From: Streptomyces spororaveus
GTDB taxonomy: Bacteria > Actinomycetota > Actinomycetes > Streptomycetales > Streptomycetaceae
Length of the DNA stretch: 64,000 bases
Assembly (NCBI RefSeq): GCF_016755875.1
Contig: NZ_BNED01000005.1
Coordinates: 7,639,501 to 7,703,500 of the forward strand
Direction of reading: 5' to 3'
Positions 25,783 to 33,843 of this stretch are shown in pieces (position 1 is the first letter of the stretch; every line of letters begins with the position of its first letter). Both the position numbers and the translations under genes were made by a program. The notes beneath the pieces were generated by a model. That model did not search any database. It was not told the DNA's origin and was given only the letters and a program-made list of their open reading frames with translations.

Positions 25783-25805
25783 GTTCCGTAAGTTACGGAA
25801 CTTAC
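25783..25805. promoter_or_regulatory. Overlapping palindromes with TTCCGTAA core
   Basis: GTTCCGTAA-G-TTACGGAAC (25783-25801) is perfect, and it overlaps a second repeat GTAAGTT-N4-AACTTAC (25788-25805) that can only form if the first does not. This fits a regulator-binding site or a switch between two hairpins. It lies 119 bp after the 50-aa gene and 240 bp before the DUF3224 stop. Confidence 0.55.
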
Positions 25806-25838
25806 GATACTGCACCCCGCCCCGGCGTAACGGTCGAT

Positions 25839-25883
25839 GCGGTAATTGGGGGCGGAAATGTGGGCGGTAATGTGGGCGGTAAT
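25839..25883. repeat. Four short direct repeats (GCGGTAAT type)
   Basis: GCGGTAAT, GCGGAAAT, GCGGTAAT and GCGGTAAT start at 25839, 25852, 25864 and 25876 (13, 12 and 12 bp apart), the last three separated by GTGG. Such iterons usually bind a protein cooperatively. The rest of 25697-26044 (348 bp) holds no gene I can support. Confidence 0.6.
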
Positions 25884-26044
25884 TCAGGCCGTAGTGTTCC
25901 CGGGATTTCCGGCGGTACCGCCACCCGAATAGTGTCGCCGCCAACAGCTCCGCACCACATACGAAAACTGGGAGGTGGCCGCGCGGTCACCCGCACGACG
26001 GGGCGCCGACCACACCTGGACGTCAAAGTGTGGTCGCCCGCACG

Positions 26045-26458
26045 TCAGTTCGCCCTCTCGTAGGTGAAGGTGTACGCCACGGAGGTGTCGCCGTGGCGGT
26101 AGGTGAAGCCTCCGGATCCGGTCAGCCCGGCCAGCTCCCCGGTGCCGGAGCCGGGGACCACCTCGAAGCGGCAGACGGTGCCGCCGGCGTCGAAGCTGCC
26201 GCGCTCCTCCAGCACGAAGCTGCCCTTGCGGCCGTCGAGGCTGCCCGAGACCAACTCCATCCCGCTGTAGGAGCCGAGGTTCTCCCCGGTGTAGGCGATC
26301 GTGTAGTCGCAGGCGGTCTCGGCGGCCGCGATCCCCCCGGTGAAGGTGTTGCCGACACGGGCGTGGGCGAGCCGCGGGACGGCGTCCGCGGCGCCGACGG
26401 GGCTCTCCTCCCAGTTGGCGAAGGTGAAGCGGCCACCGGTCTCTACGGGCGTGGGCAT
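26045..26458 (-). CDS. DUF3224 domain protein
   Basis: A 137-residue protein matching DUF3224: it starts ETGGRFTFANWEESP, has ACDYTIAYTGENLGSYSGME and LDGRKGSFVLEERGSFDAGG (family core), and ends YRHGDTSVAYTFTYERAN. The fold is a lipocalin-like beta-barrel of unknown role. It is divergent from a WYL regulator, and the gap holds a perfect 29-bp inverted repeat. The common pairing suggests that the regulator controls it. Confidence 0.88.
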   Translation of the reverse strand: MPTPVETGGRFTFANWEESPVGAADAVPRLAHARVGNTFTGGIAAAETACDYTIAYTGENLGSYSGMELVSGSLDGRKGSFVLEERGSFDAGGTVCRFEVVPGSGTGELAGLTGSGGFTYRHGDTSVAYTFTYERAN

Positions 26459-26516
26459 GACGGTCCTCTCGGCCTGCCGGGTGGTCTCTCCGCCCGGCGT
26501 GCCCCCAGGCTGGCAG

Positions 26517-26545
26517 CCGTACCTGACACCTTCTGTCAGGTACGG
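26517..26545. promoter_or_regulatory. WYL/YafY-type operator, perfect inverted repeat
   Basis: CCGTACCTGACA-N5-TGTCAGGTACGG, perfect 12-bp arms, in the 101-bp divergent gap, 14 bp before the regulator's ATG. It should control both the regulator and the DUF3224 gene. Confidence 0.75.
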
Positions 26546-26559
26546 GGGACAATGACGCC

Positions 26560-27522
26560 ATGCGCGCCGACCGGCTCCTCTCCCTGCTCCTGCTGCTGCA
26601 GAACCGCGGCCGGATGACCGCGCCCCAACTCGCCGCCGAGCTGGAGGTGTCGGTGCGCACGATCCACCGCGACATCGACGCCCTCGGCGCCTCGGGCGTT
26701 CCCGTCCTCGCCGACCGCGGCCCGGCCGGCGGCTACCGGCTGGCCGACGGATACCGCACCCGCCTCACCGGCTTCACCGACACCCAGGCCGGTTCCCTCT
26801 TCCTGGCCGGCGCCCCCGGACCCGCGCAGGAGCTCGGCCTCGGCGCCGATCTGGCCGCCGCCCAGCTCAAACTCCAGGCCGCGCTCCCGGCCGCACTCGC
26901 CGTACGGGCCCGCCGGATCCAGGACCGCTTCCACCTCGACGCGCCCGCTTGGTTCCGGGAGGCCGACCCCGTCCCGCACCTCGCGCAGATCGCCCAGGCC
27001 GTCTGGGACCAGCACGTACTGCGCACCGACTACCGCCGCTGGCGCGGCGAGGTACGGCGCGAACTGCATCCGCTCGGCCTCGTCCTCAAGGGCGGCATCT
27101 GGTACCTCGTCGCCGACGTCGACAGCGCCGTACGGACCTACCGGGTCTCCCGCTTCCTGACCGTGGACACCGCCGCGGAGCGCTTCGAACGACCCGCCGG
27201 ATTCGAACTGGCCGCGTACTGGCAGGAGTCCACCAGCCGCCTGGACGCCGTGCTCCACCAGCAGACCGCCGAACTACGGCTGTCCCCGCGCGGACAGCGG
27301 CTGCTGCCCATGCAGTTCGGTGCGGCGGGCACCCGGGCGCTCGCCGGGGCCGGACCGGCCGACGCCGACGGCTGGGTCCGGCTGCGCATCGACGTCGAGT
27401 CCGAGGCCGTCGCCGTCGGCGACCTCCTGCGCCTGGGAGCGGAGGCCGAGGTACTCGGCCCGCCCGGACTGCGCCGCGCCCTCGCGGAGACGGTGACCGT
27501 ACTGGCCGGGCGCTACGCCTGA
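26560..27522 (+). CDS. YafY-like transcriptional regulator, HTH_11 plus WYL domain
   Basis: A 320-residue regulator. Residues 1-55 form a DeoR/HTH_11 DNA-binding unit (RLLSLLLLLQNRGRMTAPQLA, ELEVSVRTIHRDIDALGASG) followed by GGYRLADGYRT. Residues ~130-220 form the WYL sensor domain, here with GGIWYLVADVDSAVRTYRVSRF in the characteristic place, then a C-terminal WCX extension. WYL domains bind small ligands or nucleic acids. It is divergent from DUF3224 with a long palindrome between them, so it probably controls both. Confidence 0.92.
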   Translation: MRADRLLSLLLLLQNRGRMTAPQLAAELEVSVRTIHRDIDALGASGVPVLADRGPAGGYRLADGYRTRLTGFTDTQAGSLFLAGAPGPAQELGLGADLAAAQLKLQAALPAALAVRARRIQDRFHLDAPAWFREADPVPHLAQIAQAVWDQHVLRTDYRRWRGEVRRELHPLGLVLKGGIWYLVADVDSAVRTYRVSRFLTVDTAAERFERPAGFELAAYWQESTSRLDAVLHQQTAELRLSPRGQRLLPMQFGAAGTRALAGAGPADADGWVRLRIDVESEAVAVGDLLRLGAEAEVLGPPGLRRALAETVTVLAGRYA

Positions 27523-27625
27523 CGCCGGGCCGTGTCTCGCCGACGCGGGACCGGCGCCGACCGCACGGGCTCGATCCGGATGCCGGAGACCTGCCGGTCC
27601 ACCGTCACCGGCCGCACCCGCCAGG

Positions 27626-28105
27626 TCATCCGGGCCCGCCGGAGGGCCTCGGCCCGCTCGGCGGCTCCACCTCCAGGAAGCGCCGCCGCCGGGGCCCCCG
27701 GTAGAGCAGGCACACCCAGCCCAGCCGTTCCAGCACGGCCGCGCAGGCCGTCAGCCGCTCCTGCTCCTCACCGGCCGCGCCACCGCCCGCCGGGCCGAGC
27801 CAGGTCACCTCCGCCCGCCCCGGGTCCGCTCCCTCCACCACGCGGTAGCCCGTCCGCGTACGCCGCCCCTGCGCGTCCACTGCCGACGGCGCGATCCCCG
27901 CCGCCTCCAGTACGAGGGCCACCGCGCGCGGCAGCTGCCGTACCTCCCACGGCGCGGGAACCGACGCGCCCGCCGAGCCGTTCAGCAGGCGGCGGATCTG
28001 CAACAGCCCCTCGTACGCGGTGCGCAGCTCCGCCTGACGCCCACCGGGCTCGGCGGCCGGGCCGTCGCCGGTCGCGGGCTCGAAACCCCGCCCGGGTACC
28101 GTCAT
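27626..28105 (-). CDS. Hypothetical protein
   Basis: A 159-residue protein starting MTVPGRGFEP; an in-frame ATG 57 nt upstream gives an Arg/Gly-rich leader and is less likely. The first half has an acidic helical stretch (AELRTAYEGLLQIRRLLNGS), the second a strand-rich part (VLERLGWVCLLYRGP then RRRFLEVEPPS). No signal, membrane segment or known motif. Composition is gene-like at codon third positions. It converges with the regulator at 26560 and is divergent from a small membrane protein. Confidence 0.6.
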   Translation of the reverse strand: MTVPGRGFEPATGDGPAAEPGGRQAELRTAYEGLLQIRRLLNGSAGASVPAPWEVRQLPRAVALVLEAAGIAPSAVDAQGRRTRTGYRVVEGADPGRAEVTWLGPAGGGAAGEEQERLTACAAVLERLGWVCLLYRGPRRRRFLEVEPPSGPRPSGGPG

Positions 28106-28201
28106 CACCCACCACCCGCCCCGCCCGTCTGAGTACCTGCGCCCGACGGCCTGAGTATCCACCCCGATTCCCCGGCGGCGCGCCGCTGGTCGAATGGGGA
28201 C

Positions 28202-28498
28202 ATGACTTCAGACGCCCAGAGCGGCCGGACCGTCCGCCCGAGCATGCAGCACGTGACGACCGCGGGTACGGCCCTGGCCGTGGCTCTGGTCCCGCTCGTG
28301 GTCGGCGTCCTGTTCGCCAAGGCGATGGCCACCGACCCGATGACCCCGGTCAACGCCCTGATCGCGGGCGGCGGCCAGCGGGCCGCACTGCCCCGGGGCG
28401 AGTGGAAGCGGCGCGGCCACAACACCGTGCGCAGGCTGCGCACCGCCCGGCGCGACACGGCCCGGCGGTGCGCCCGCGCCTGCGGACGCCGCCCCTGA
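28202..28498 (+). CDS. Small hypothetical membrane protein
   Basis: A 98-residue protein; GGGGAC precedes ATG 28202. One hydrophobic segment (ALAVALVPLVVGVLFAKAMA, residues ~24-43) is followed by a strongly basic tail (RRGHNTVRRLRTARRD and on). The pattern suggests a single membrane anchor with the Arg-rich tail in the cytoplasm, perhaps touching nucleic acid or phospholipid. I do not recognise the family. Confidence 0.6.
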   Translation: MTSDAQSGRTVRPSMQHVTTAGTALAVALVPLVVGVLFAKAMATDPMTPVNALIAGGGQRAALPRGEWKRRGHNTVRRLRTARRDTARRCARACGRRP

Positions 28499-28522
28499 GG
28501 CCCCCCGGGTGCGGCGGGCCCG

Positions 28523-29365
28523 TCACGGCATGGCGGCGAGCGGCTCCTGGAGTTCGGTGACCCACTGGGCGGGGTCCTCGGGGCAGGCCAGGGTCAGCTC
28601 GCGCGCGTACCCGGCCGAGCGGTGCCCGTGCGCGTCGATCCACCGGGCCAGGGCCTGCGACGTCGGCAGGACACCGTCCATCGAGCCGCGGTGCACCACG
28701 GTCGCGGCCCGCTCCACCGCCGGGAGCGTGACGATCCGTACCTCACCCCCGAGGTCCTCGGCGCGGACCGGAGCCGCCACCGGCAGTCCGGCGTGGACCA
28801 GGACGGCCGACACGGATCCCGTGCCGGGGACGTCCTCGTAGGAGGCGGTCCCGGGACCCGTCGGGGTGATCCCGGCGTCCTCGAACCGGCGGCACAGCTC
28901 CTCGAAGAGCGGGCCGATGACCGGGCCGATGTCCTGCGGCTCGTAACTCCCGGCCGTGCCGGTCAGCTCGGCGAGCCGGACGGGCGGAAGGCTCTTCACG
29001 ACGATGTCGTCGGTGGGCATGGTTCCCTCGCTCTCGATGGTCCGGAGCCTCGCCTCGACCTGGACCAGCCGGGCCGCCGCGGCGGCCATGGCCGTCTCCA
29101 GCTCGGCCTGCCGCAGCCGCAGCATGCCGCGCAGCTCCTCCGCGTCCACCCGCTCGGCGAGGATCGTCCCCACCTGGTCGAGGGAGAAGCCGAGTTCCTT
29201 GAGCGCGATGACACGGTTGAGGCGGGCGAGCTGCCCGGCCTCGTAGAAGCGGTAGCCGGTGAAGGGGTCGACACGTGCCGGGCGCAGCAGTCCGAGGGCG
29301 TCGTAGTGACGCAGCATGCGGACCGACACCCGGCCGTGCTTGGCGAAGTCTCCGATGGTGAACAT
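28523..29365 (-). CDS. MerR family regulator with GyrI-like sensor domain
   Basis: A 280-residue regulator. ATG 29365 begins MFTIGDFAKHGRVSVRMLRH, the MerR winged helix with YDALGLLRPARVDPFTGYRFYE next. A coiled coil follows (about 80-115, LRLRQAELETAMAAAAARLV), then a C-terminal GyrI/effector-binding domain from ~130 (VKSLPPVRLAELTGTAGSYE). Such proteins respond to drugs or other bulky ligands. Its promoter has the long 19-bp spacer typical of MerR control, suggesting autoregulation. Confidence 0.92.
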   Translation of the reverse strand: MFTIGDFAKHGRVSVRMLRHYDALGLLRPARVDPFTGYRFYEAGQLARLNRVIALKELGFSLDQVGTILAERVDAEELRGMLRLRQAELETAMAAAAARLVQVEARLRTIESEGTMPTDDIVVKSLPPVRLAELTGTAGSYEPQDIGPVIGPLFEELCRRFEDAGITPTGPGTASYEDVPGTGSVSAVLVHAGLPVAAPVRAEDLGGEVRIVTLPAVERAATVVHRGSMDGVLPTSQALARWIDAHGHRSAGYARELTLACPEDPAQWVTELQEPLAAMP

Positions 29366-29375
29366 GACGCTCTCC

Positions 29376-29406
29376 ACTACAAGGTCTGACACAGGGGGAG
29401 GGTCAA
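29376..29406 (-). promoter_or_regulatory. MerR-type promoter with 19-bp spacer
   Basis: On the minus strand TTGACC (-35) and TGTAGT (-10) are 19 bp apart, with CTG-TGT-CAG as a short dyad in the spacer. MerR proteins untwist such over-long promoters. The -10 ends 11 bp before the MerR gene's ATG, so the leader is very short. Confidence 0.55.
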
Positions 29407-29449
29407 GCGTCGCACCGGCGACGGACGCACCGGTCGGTGGCCGTGCCGG

Positions 29450-29899
29450 TCAGCGGCCGTACTGCCGCAGGCACAGGTCGACGATCGACGGCGGCACCGT
29501 GCCCTCCGCGGCCGAGCACAGCTGGTCCAGGCGCGGCGGCGGGGCCGGCCGCCGCCGCGGATGGGCCGGCGCCGGTCCCGGCACCCGCTTGCGCCGCGGC
29601 GGCGGTGCCGCCTTCGCGGGGGGCCGCTCGCGCGAGGGCTCCGGATCCGGGGCCGGCTTCCGGCCCGGCTTCGCCGCCGCGTCCGCGTCCCGGGCCCGGT
29701 TCGCGTCCGGAGCGGGCGTGGCGGCACCGGGCAGCACCCCCAGCGGCAGGGCCAGGGGCGCCGGGACCTCGGGCGCCTCGGCCGGCGGTACGGATCCCCG
29801 TACGGGGGCCGGAGCCGGATCCCGCGGGCCGACGGAGACACAGCCGGTGCTGGCGAGGAGCACCACGAGGGAGAGGGGCACGGCCCGGCGTAACTGCAT
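29450..29899 (-). CDS. Proline-rich lipoprotein (paralogue of the one at 42594)
   Basis: A 149-residue protein starting MQLRRAVPLSLVVLLASTGC; the Cys at 20 would be lipidated (STGC is a slightly atypical lipobox). The middle is a Pro/Ala/Arg-rich, low-complexity arm. The C-terminus LCSAAEGTVPPSIVDLC is compact, with two Cys. The gene at 42594 has the same start (MQLRxA), a Pro-rich arm and the same tail pattern LCxAAxGTVxPSIVxLC, and similar bases just upstream of the ATG. Likely function: an envelope protein spanning part of the cell wall; no known family is recognised. Confidence 0.72.
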   Translation of the reverse strand: MQLRRAVPLSLVVLLASTGCVSVGPRDPAPAPVRGSVPPAEAPEVPAPLALPLGVLPGAATPAPDANRARDADAAAKPGRKPAPDPEPSRERPPAKAAPPPRRKRVPGPAPAHPRRRPAPPPRLDQLCSAAEGTVPPSIVDLCLRQYGR

Positions 29900-30086
29900 C
29901 CGACCACCTTGCCGTACGGCAGGGCCGGCCCGGCTCCGTTCTCACGCGCGCGGGTGACACCGGCCCGGCGGGAATGGCCGGGGCGTGTGGGAAATTGGAA
30001 CGGCAGTACGGGTGAAGGGGGAGGCGCGACCCCCGGCTCCCCGTGCCGTGCCCTGCCCGCCGACCGCCCGTACGGAGCACCGACCC

Positions 30087-31382
30087 ATGACCTCAGCCGC
30101 CGCGCCCGGCAACGATCCCGCGCCGCCCTCCGAGTCCGCCCCGCACGGGGGTCCCGAGTCCCCACCCCGGCCGGGGGACGGAACCGCACCGGGGGCTGCC
30201 GGAGCGGCACCGGGGAGCGGTGCCGCTCCGTGGAAGGGCTGGGCGGCCGTCTGCGCGGTCTCGCTCGGCATCTTCTGCCTGATCACCTCCGAGCTGCTGC
30301 CCGTCGGGCTGCTCACCCCTGTCGGGGCCGCCCTCGGCGTGTCCGACGGGACGGCCGGCCTGATGGTCACGGCACCCGGGCTCGTCGCCGGTTTCTGCGC
30401 GCCGCTGGTCACCGTCGGCGCCGGCCGGCTCGACCGGCGGTTCGTGCTGTGCGCGCTCATCGCCCTGATGGCCGTCGCCAACCTCGCCGCCGCCTCCGCC
30501 CCGAACTTCGCCGTCGTCCTGGCGGCCCGCCTGCTCGTCGGCGTCAGCGTCGGCGGGTTCTGGGCCATAGCCGGCGGACTCGCCGTACGCCTCGTCCCGG
30601 AGCGTCAGGTCGGCCGGGCCACCGCGCTCGTCTTCGGCGGCGTCCCCACCGCCTCGGTGCTCGGCGTCCCCGCCGGCACCCTGCTCGGTGAACTCGGCGG
30701 CTGGCGCGCCGCCTTCGCCGCGGTCGGGGCCCTCGGCCTCGTCACGCTGGCCGCCCTGCTCGTCCTACTGCCCCCGCTCCCGGCGACCCGGCACATCACC
30801 TTCCCCGAACTCCCCGCCCTGCTCCGGGAGAACCGAGCCGTGCGGGCCGGGGTCATCGTGACCTTCCTCGTGGTGACCGGGCAGTTCGCCGCCTACACCT
30901 TCGTACGGCCGATCCTGCAGGAGGTCTCCGGCGTCGACGCCCGACACATCAGCACGCTGCTGCTCGGCTACGGCGTGGCGGGTGTGGCGGGCAACTTCCT
31001 GGCCGGGACGCGCGACGCGTACCGAACCCTGCTCGTGGTCAGCTCCTGCCTCACCGTCATCCTCGCGCTGATCGCGGTCCTGCCGGGACCCGTCGTCGGC
31101 ACCGTACTGCTGCTGGCCTGGGGACTCGCGTACGGAGGGGTCTCGGTGAGCGTGCAGGGCTGGATGATCAAGGCGGCCCCGGAGGCGCCCGAGACCGCGT
31201 CCTCGCTGATGGTGGCCATGTTCAACTTCGCCATAGCGGCGGGCGCGCTGTGCGGCGGTCTCGCGGTCGACGGCATCTCCGCACCCGCCGCCCCGCTCGG
31301 CGGAGCCGCCCTCATGCTCGCGGCCGCCGTCACCGTGTGGGCCGGCCCGGTGGTCCTGGCCCGGACACCGGGGGACAAGTGA
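30087..31382 (+). CDS. MFS transporter, DHA1 (AraJ/sugar-efflux-like)
   Basis: A 431-residue, 12-helix exporter; GGAG lies upstream of ATG 30087. A Pro/Gly/Ala-rich cytoplasmic leader of ~45 residues precedes helix 1 (AVCAVSLGIFCLITSELLPV). The SELLPVGLL motif, the LVTVGAGRLDRRFVLCAL motif-A loop and ASVLGVPAGTLLGELGGWR in helix 5 match the arabinose/chloramphenicol-type efflux group. No regulator is adjacent on the same strand. Substrate unknown. Confidence 0.9.
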   Translation: MTSAAAPGNDPAPPSESAPHGGPESPPRPGDGTAPGAAGAAPGSGAAPWKGWAAVCAVSLGIFCLITSELLPVGLLTPVGAALGVSDGTAGLMVTAPGLVAGFCAPLVTVGAGRLDRRFVLCALIALMAVANLAAASAPNFAVVLAARLLVGVSVGGFWAIAGGLAVRLVPERQVGRATALVFGGVPTASVLGVPAGTLLGELGGWRAAFAAVGALGLVTLAALLVLLPPLPATRHITFPELPALLRENRAVRAGVIVTFLVVTGQFAAYTFVRPILQEVSGVDARHISTLLLGYGVAGVAGNFLAGTRDAYRTLLVVSSCLTVILALIAVLPGPVVGTVLLLAWGLAYGGVSVSVQGWMIKAAPEAPETASSLMVAMFNFAIAAGALCGGLAVDGISAPAAPLGGAALMLAAAVTVWAGPVVLARTPGDK

Positions 31383-31792
31383 CCCGCCGGTACGTGCGCG
31401 CCCGCCGCGGCAGCCCGCAGACCGCTCCCCTCCCATCGGCCGGCCCCGGCGTCAGCCCCGCGGCGGCCGGGAAGGTCGAGCTGCTCCCCGGCGGGGGCGG
31501 CCGCGACCGACAGATCGGATGGACAGGGGCGGATCGGACACCGGGCTTGACCCGGCCCCCGCCGGAGGGCAAGAGTGCGCCGATCAAGAATCACCGCATG
31601 AGCCGCACCTCGGAGATACGCCAGATGTCCAGATCCGTTCGCCCGTCGATCGACCCGGCCGAAACCGGCAGTTCTCCGGCACGCGGCGCGTTCGCCCCGG
31701 CTCCCGCCGCCCGGCGGCACGGAGCCTGACCGACCGGGTGGGGGCCGGCACCGCACCGCCGCGCCGGCCCCCGTCCCCGCCGGGAGATCACC
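31383..31792. other. Intergenic stretch, no gene assigned
   Basis: 410 bp between an MFS gene and a peptidoglycan-binding gene. A possible sigma-70 promoter (TTGACC at 31547-31552, AAGAGT at 31571-31576, 18-bp spacer) points toward the latter. A 43-codon frame (31600-31729) lacks a ribosome site and is not called. Nothing else stands out. Confidence 0.4.
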
Positions 31793-32539
31793 ATGCGCCA
31801 GGATCCTGATGAGAGCGGGACCGTCCCCGACGACCACCTGCTCGTACGCCCGTACGTCGGCCCCTCGGGTCCACCGCCCCAGTCGGCCGCGCCCGGGCCC
31901 GCCTGGCCGCAGACCGGCCCCCTCGCCTTCCCCGGCCCGGCGCACGTCCAGGGCCGGCATGCTCCCGCGGGCCCTCCCGCCCCTGCTCCCGTCCCGGCCG
32001 CCGGGCGGGGTCGGCGCAGCCGGCTTCCCTTCGCCGTCCTCACCCTGCTGGCCCTTTCCGCGGTGGGCGCGCTGGTGCTCCTGCTGGGCGACGCCGACCC
32101 GCAGCCGCCCCGGGCCGGGGCGCCCGCCGAGCTGTCCGTACCGGTGCTCCCGGCGCACGGCCCGGACTCCGTCGCCGACGCCGACGCACCCGGGTCGACC
32201 GCGTCCGTACCGTCCCCGACCGCCTCGGCCTCCGTTTCCCCCACTCCGTCCCGGGAGCCTGAAGCGTCCGCGAGCCCGAGCCCGAAACCGCCGTCCTCGC
32301 CCAGCCCTTCGGCCCCGAGCCCGCCGGTGTCCTCCGGGACGCTGCGGATGGGGGACAGCGGCCCCGAGGTGCGCGACCTGCAGGAGCTGCTCCGCGGGCA
32401 GGGGTTCACGTACGTCTCCGTCACCGGGGTCTACGACAACCAGACCAAGCGCGGCGTCGGTCAGCTCCAGCGCGACCGTTCCATCAAGGGCGACTCCCCG
32501 GGCGTCTACGGCCCCGCCACCCAGGCGGCGATGCGCTGA
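31793..32539 (+). CDS. Membrane-anchored peptidoglycan-binding domain protein
   Basis: A 248-residue protein; GGGAG precedes ATG 31793. Residues 1-75 are a Pro-rich cytoplasmic region, 78-98 a single membrane helix (PFAVLTLLALSAVGALVLLL), 100-180 a Pro/Ser/Ala-rich wall-spanning arm, and 183-248 a PG_binding_1 domain (LRMGDSGPEVRDLQELLRGQ, VYGPATQAAM). The domain would bind peptidoglycan outside the membrane. No catalytic domain is present, so it may tether or sense the wall. Confidence 0.85.
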   Translation: MRQDPDESGTVPDDHLLVRPYVGPSGPPPQSAAPGPAWPQTGPLAFPGPAHVQGRHAPAGPPAPAPVPAAGRGRRSRLPFAVLTLLALSAVGALVLLLGDADPQPPRAGAPAELSVPVLPAHGPDSVADADAPGSTASVPSPTASASVSPTPSREPEASASPSPKPPSSPSPSAPSPPVSSGTLRMGDSGPEVRDLQELLRGQGFTYVSVTGVYDNQTKRGVGQLQRDRSIKGDSPGVYGPATQAAMR

Positions 32540-32589
32540 CCGCCGGTCACGCCCGCGGGCTGTGCGGCGCGACGGAGCCCACGTGAGGG

Positions 32590-32603
32590 TTGAACGTGTT
32601 CAA
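32590..32603. promoter_or_regulatory. 14-bp palindrome upstream of the small membrane gene
   Basis: TTGAAC-GT-GTTCAA, perfect, ~105 bp before the start of the next gene, in an otherwise G+C-rich region. A likely operator for an unidentified regulator. Confidence 0.45.
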
Positions 32604-32708
32604 TTCTTCTGTCAGGCTACAGAGCGAACGCGGGAGCGTGCGATGTCGAAGGGCTCGCTGCCGTGACATCCGTACATGTGCCTGTGCCTGTGCCCACGGG
32701 GGGTTCTC

Positions 32709-32891
32709 TTGTCCATCCCGGTCCCACCGCCCGGTCCGCCGCCGCCCCCACACCCCCGGCCGGTGCCCCTGCCCCCGCCCCCGCCGGACAAGCACGGCGT
32801 CGCGAAGGCGTTCGCCCGCTCCTGCCTCACCGCCGTAGCCGTCATCCTGCTGCTCTTCATATGGGTGTTCAGCCGAGGGCAATGGATCTGA
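32709..32891 (+). CDS. Small proline-rich single-TM protein
   Basis: A 60-residue protein if it starts at TTG 32709, which has GGGGGG five bases upstream; ATG 32676 would add a Cys-rich run (CLCLCP) and lacks a ribosome site. Residues 1-27 are mostly Pro (PVPPPGPPPPPHPRPVPLP), then one membrane helix (CLTAVAVILLLFIWVFS) ends eight residues before the stop. It has a type II-like layout with the Pro-rich tail likely cytoplasmic. No family is recognised. Confidence 0.55.
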   Translation: MSIPVPPPGPPPPPHPRPVPLPPPPPDKHGVAKAFARSCLTAVAVILLLFIWVFSRGQWI

Positions 32892-32918
32892 GCCGTGGAC
32901 CGGCCGGCCCCGGCGCGG

Positions 32919-33662
32919 TCAGCGGCCGCCGGACACCCGCAACACCGTACCCGTCGTGTACGAGGCGTCCGGGGAGAACAGCCACGCGATCGCCCCGGCG
33001 ATCTCGTCGGGCCGTCCGGGCCGCCCGAGGGGGATGGTGGCCGCGGCCTTCGCCGGACGGTCGGGATCGCCCATCGCCGCGTGCATGTCGGTTTCGGTGA
33101 CGCCCGGTGCCACGCCGTTGACCCGGATCCCGTCCGGGCCGAGCTCCTTGGCGAGCCCCACCGTGAGCGCGTCGGTGGCCGCCTTGGTCGCCGCGTAGTG
33201 CACGTACTCCCCGGGGCTGCCGAGGGTGGCGGCCGCGGAGGAGACGTTCACGATCGCTCCGCCGCCGGCGTCCGCCATGTCCCGGGCCGCCCGGCGGCAG
33301 CACAGCAGGTACCCGAGGAGGTTCACCTCCACCACCCGCCGCAGGTCCTCGGTGCGGGCATCGGCGAGCCGGCCCAGCGGGCCGGTCACCCCGGCGTTGT
33401 TCACCAGCCCGGTCACCCGGCCGAGTTCGGCGCCCGCGATGTCGAAGAGCCGCTCGACGGCACACTCCTCGGAGATGTCACCGCGCACGGTCACACAGCG
33501 GGCCCCCGCGGCCCGCACCCGCTCGGCGACCGCCTCGGCCGCCGCCGCGTCGCGCGTGTAACCGAGCGCCAGGTCATGCCCGTCGGCGGCCAGCCGCAGG
33601 CAGGTCGCCGCCCCGATGCCCCTGCTGCCGCCGGTGACGACGGTGACCGGACGAGCTGGCAT
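32919..33662 (-). CDS. SDR family oxidoreductase
   Basis: A 247-residue NAD(P)-dependent dehydrogenase/reductase. ATG 33662 has AGGAGG upstream. It shows TGGSRGIG (cofactor loop), NNAGVTG, the catalytic Ser (IVNVSSAAATLGSPG) with YxxxK (YAATKAATDAL) and PGVTETDM. The GYTRD stretch after beta-2 suggests NADPH preference. It resembles FabG-type and glucose-dehydrogenase-type enzymes; substrate unknown. It is divergent from the RNA ligase at 33844. Confidence 0.92.
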   Translation of the reverse strand: MPARPVTVVTGGSRGIGAATCLRLAADGHDLALGYTRDAAAAEAVAERVRAAGARCVTVRGDISEECAVERLFDIAGAELGRVTGLVNNAGVTGPLGRLADARTEDLRRVVEVNLLGYLLCCRRAARDMADAGGGAIVNVSSAAATLGSPGEYVHYAATKAATDALTVGLAKELGPDGIRVNGVAPGVTETDMHAAMGDPDRPAKAAATIPLGRPGRPDEIAGAIAWLFSPDASYTTGTVLRVSGGR

Positions 33663-33843
33663 GGGAGCCTCCTGGGTGACGTGAGGTGCGGAACCCGGAG
33701 AAGACAAACGCCGGGCGGGGCGGGCAGGCTAACACCGCGATATTCGCTGGACCAGCGGAAATGGCCGGAAGCAGAGTGGTCGTCACCGACGCGCCGCACC
33801 AGCGGACGCCGTTCGTGTCCCCGACCCTTGTTGGAGCCGTCCC

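Noticed and set aside
29985..30086. Earlier start for the DHA1 transporter
   Set aside because: The extra residues are Arg/Pro-rich and lack a ribosome site; ATG 30087 has GGAG.
31600..31729. 43-codon frame in the gap before the peptidoglycan-binding gene
   Set aside because: No ribosome site and low-complexity sequence.
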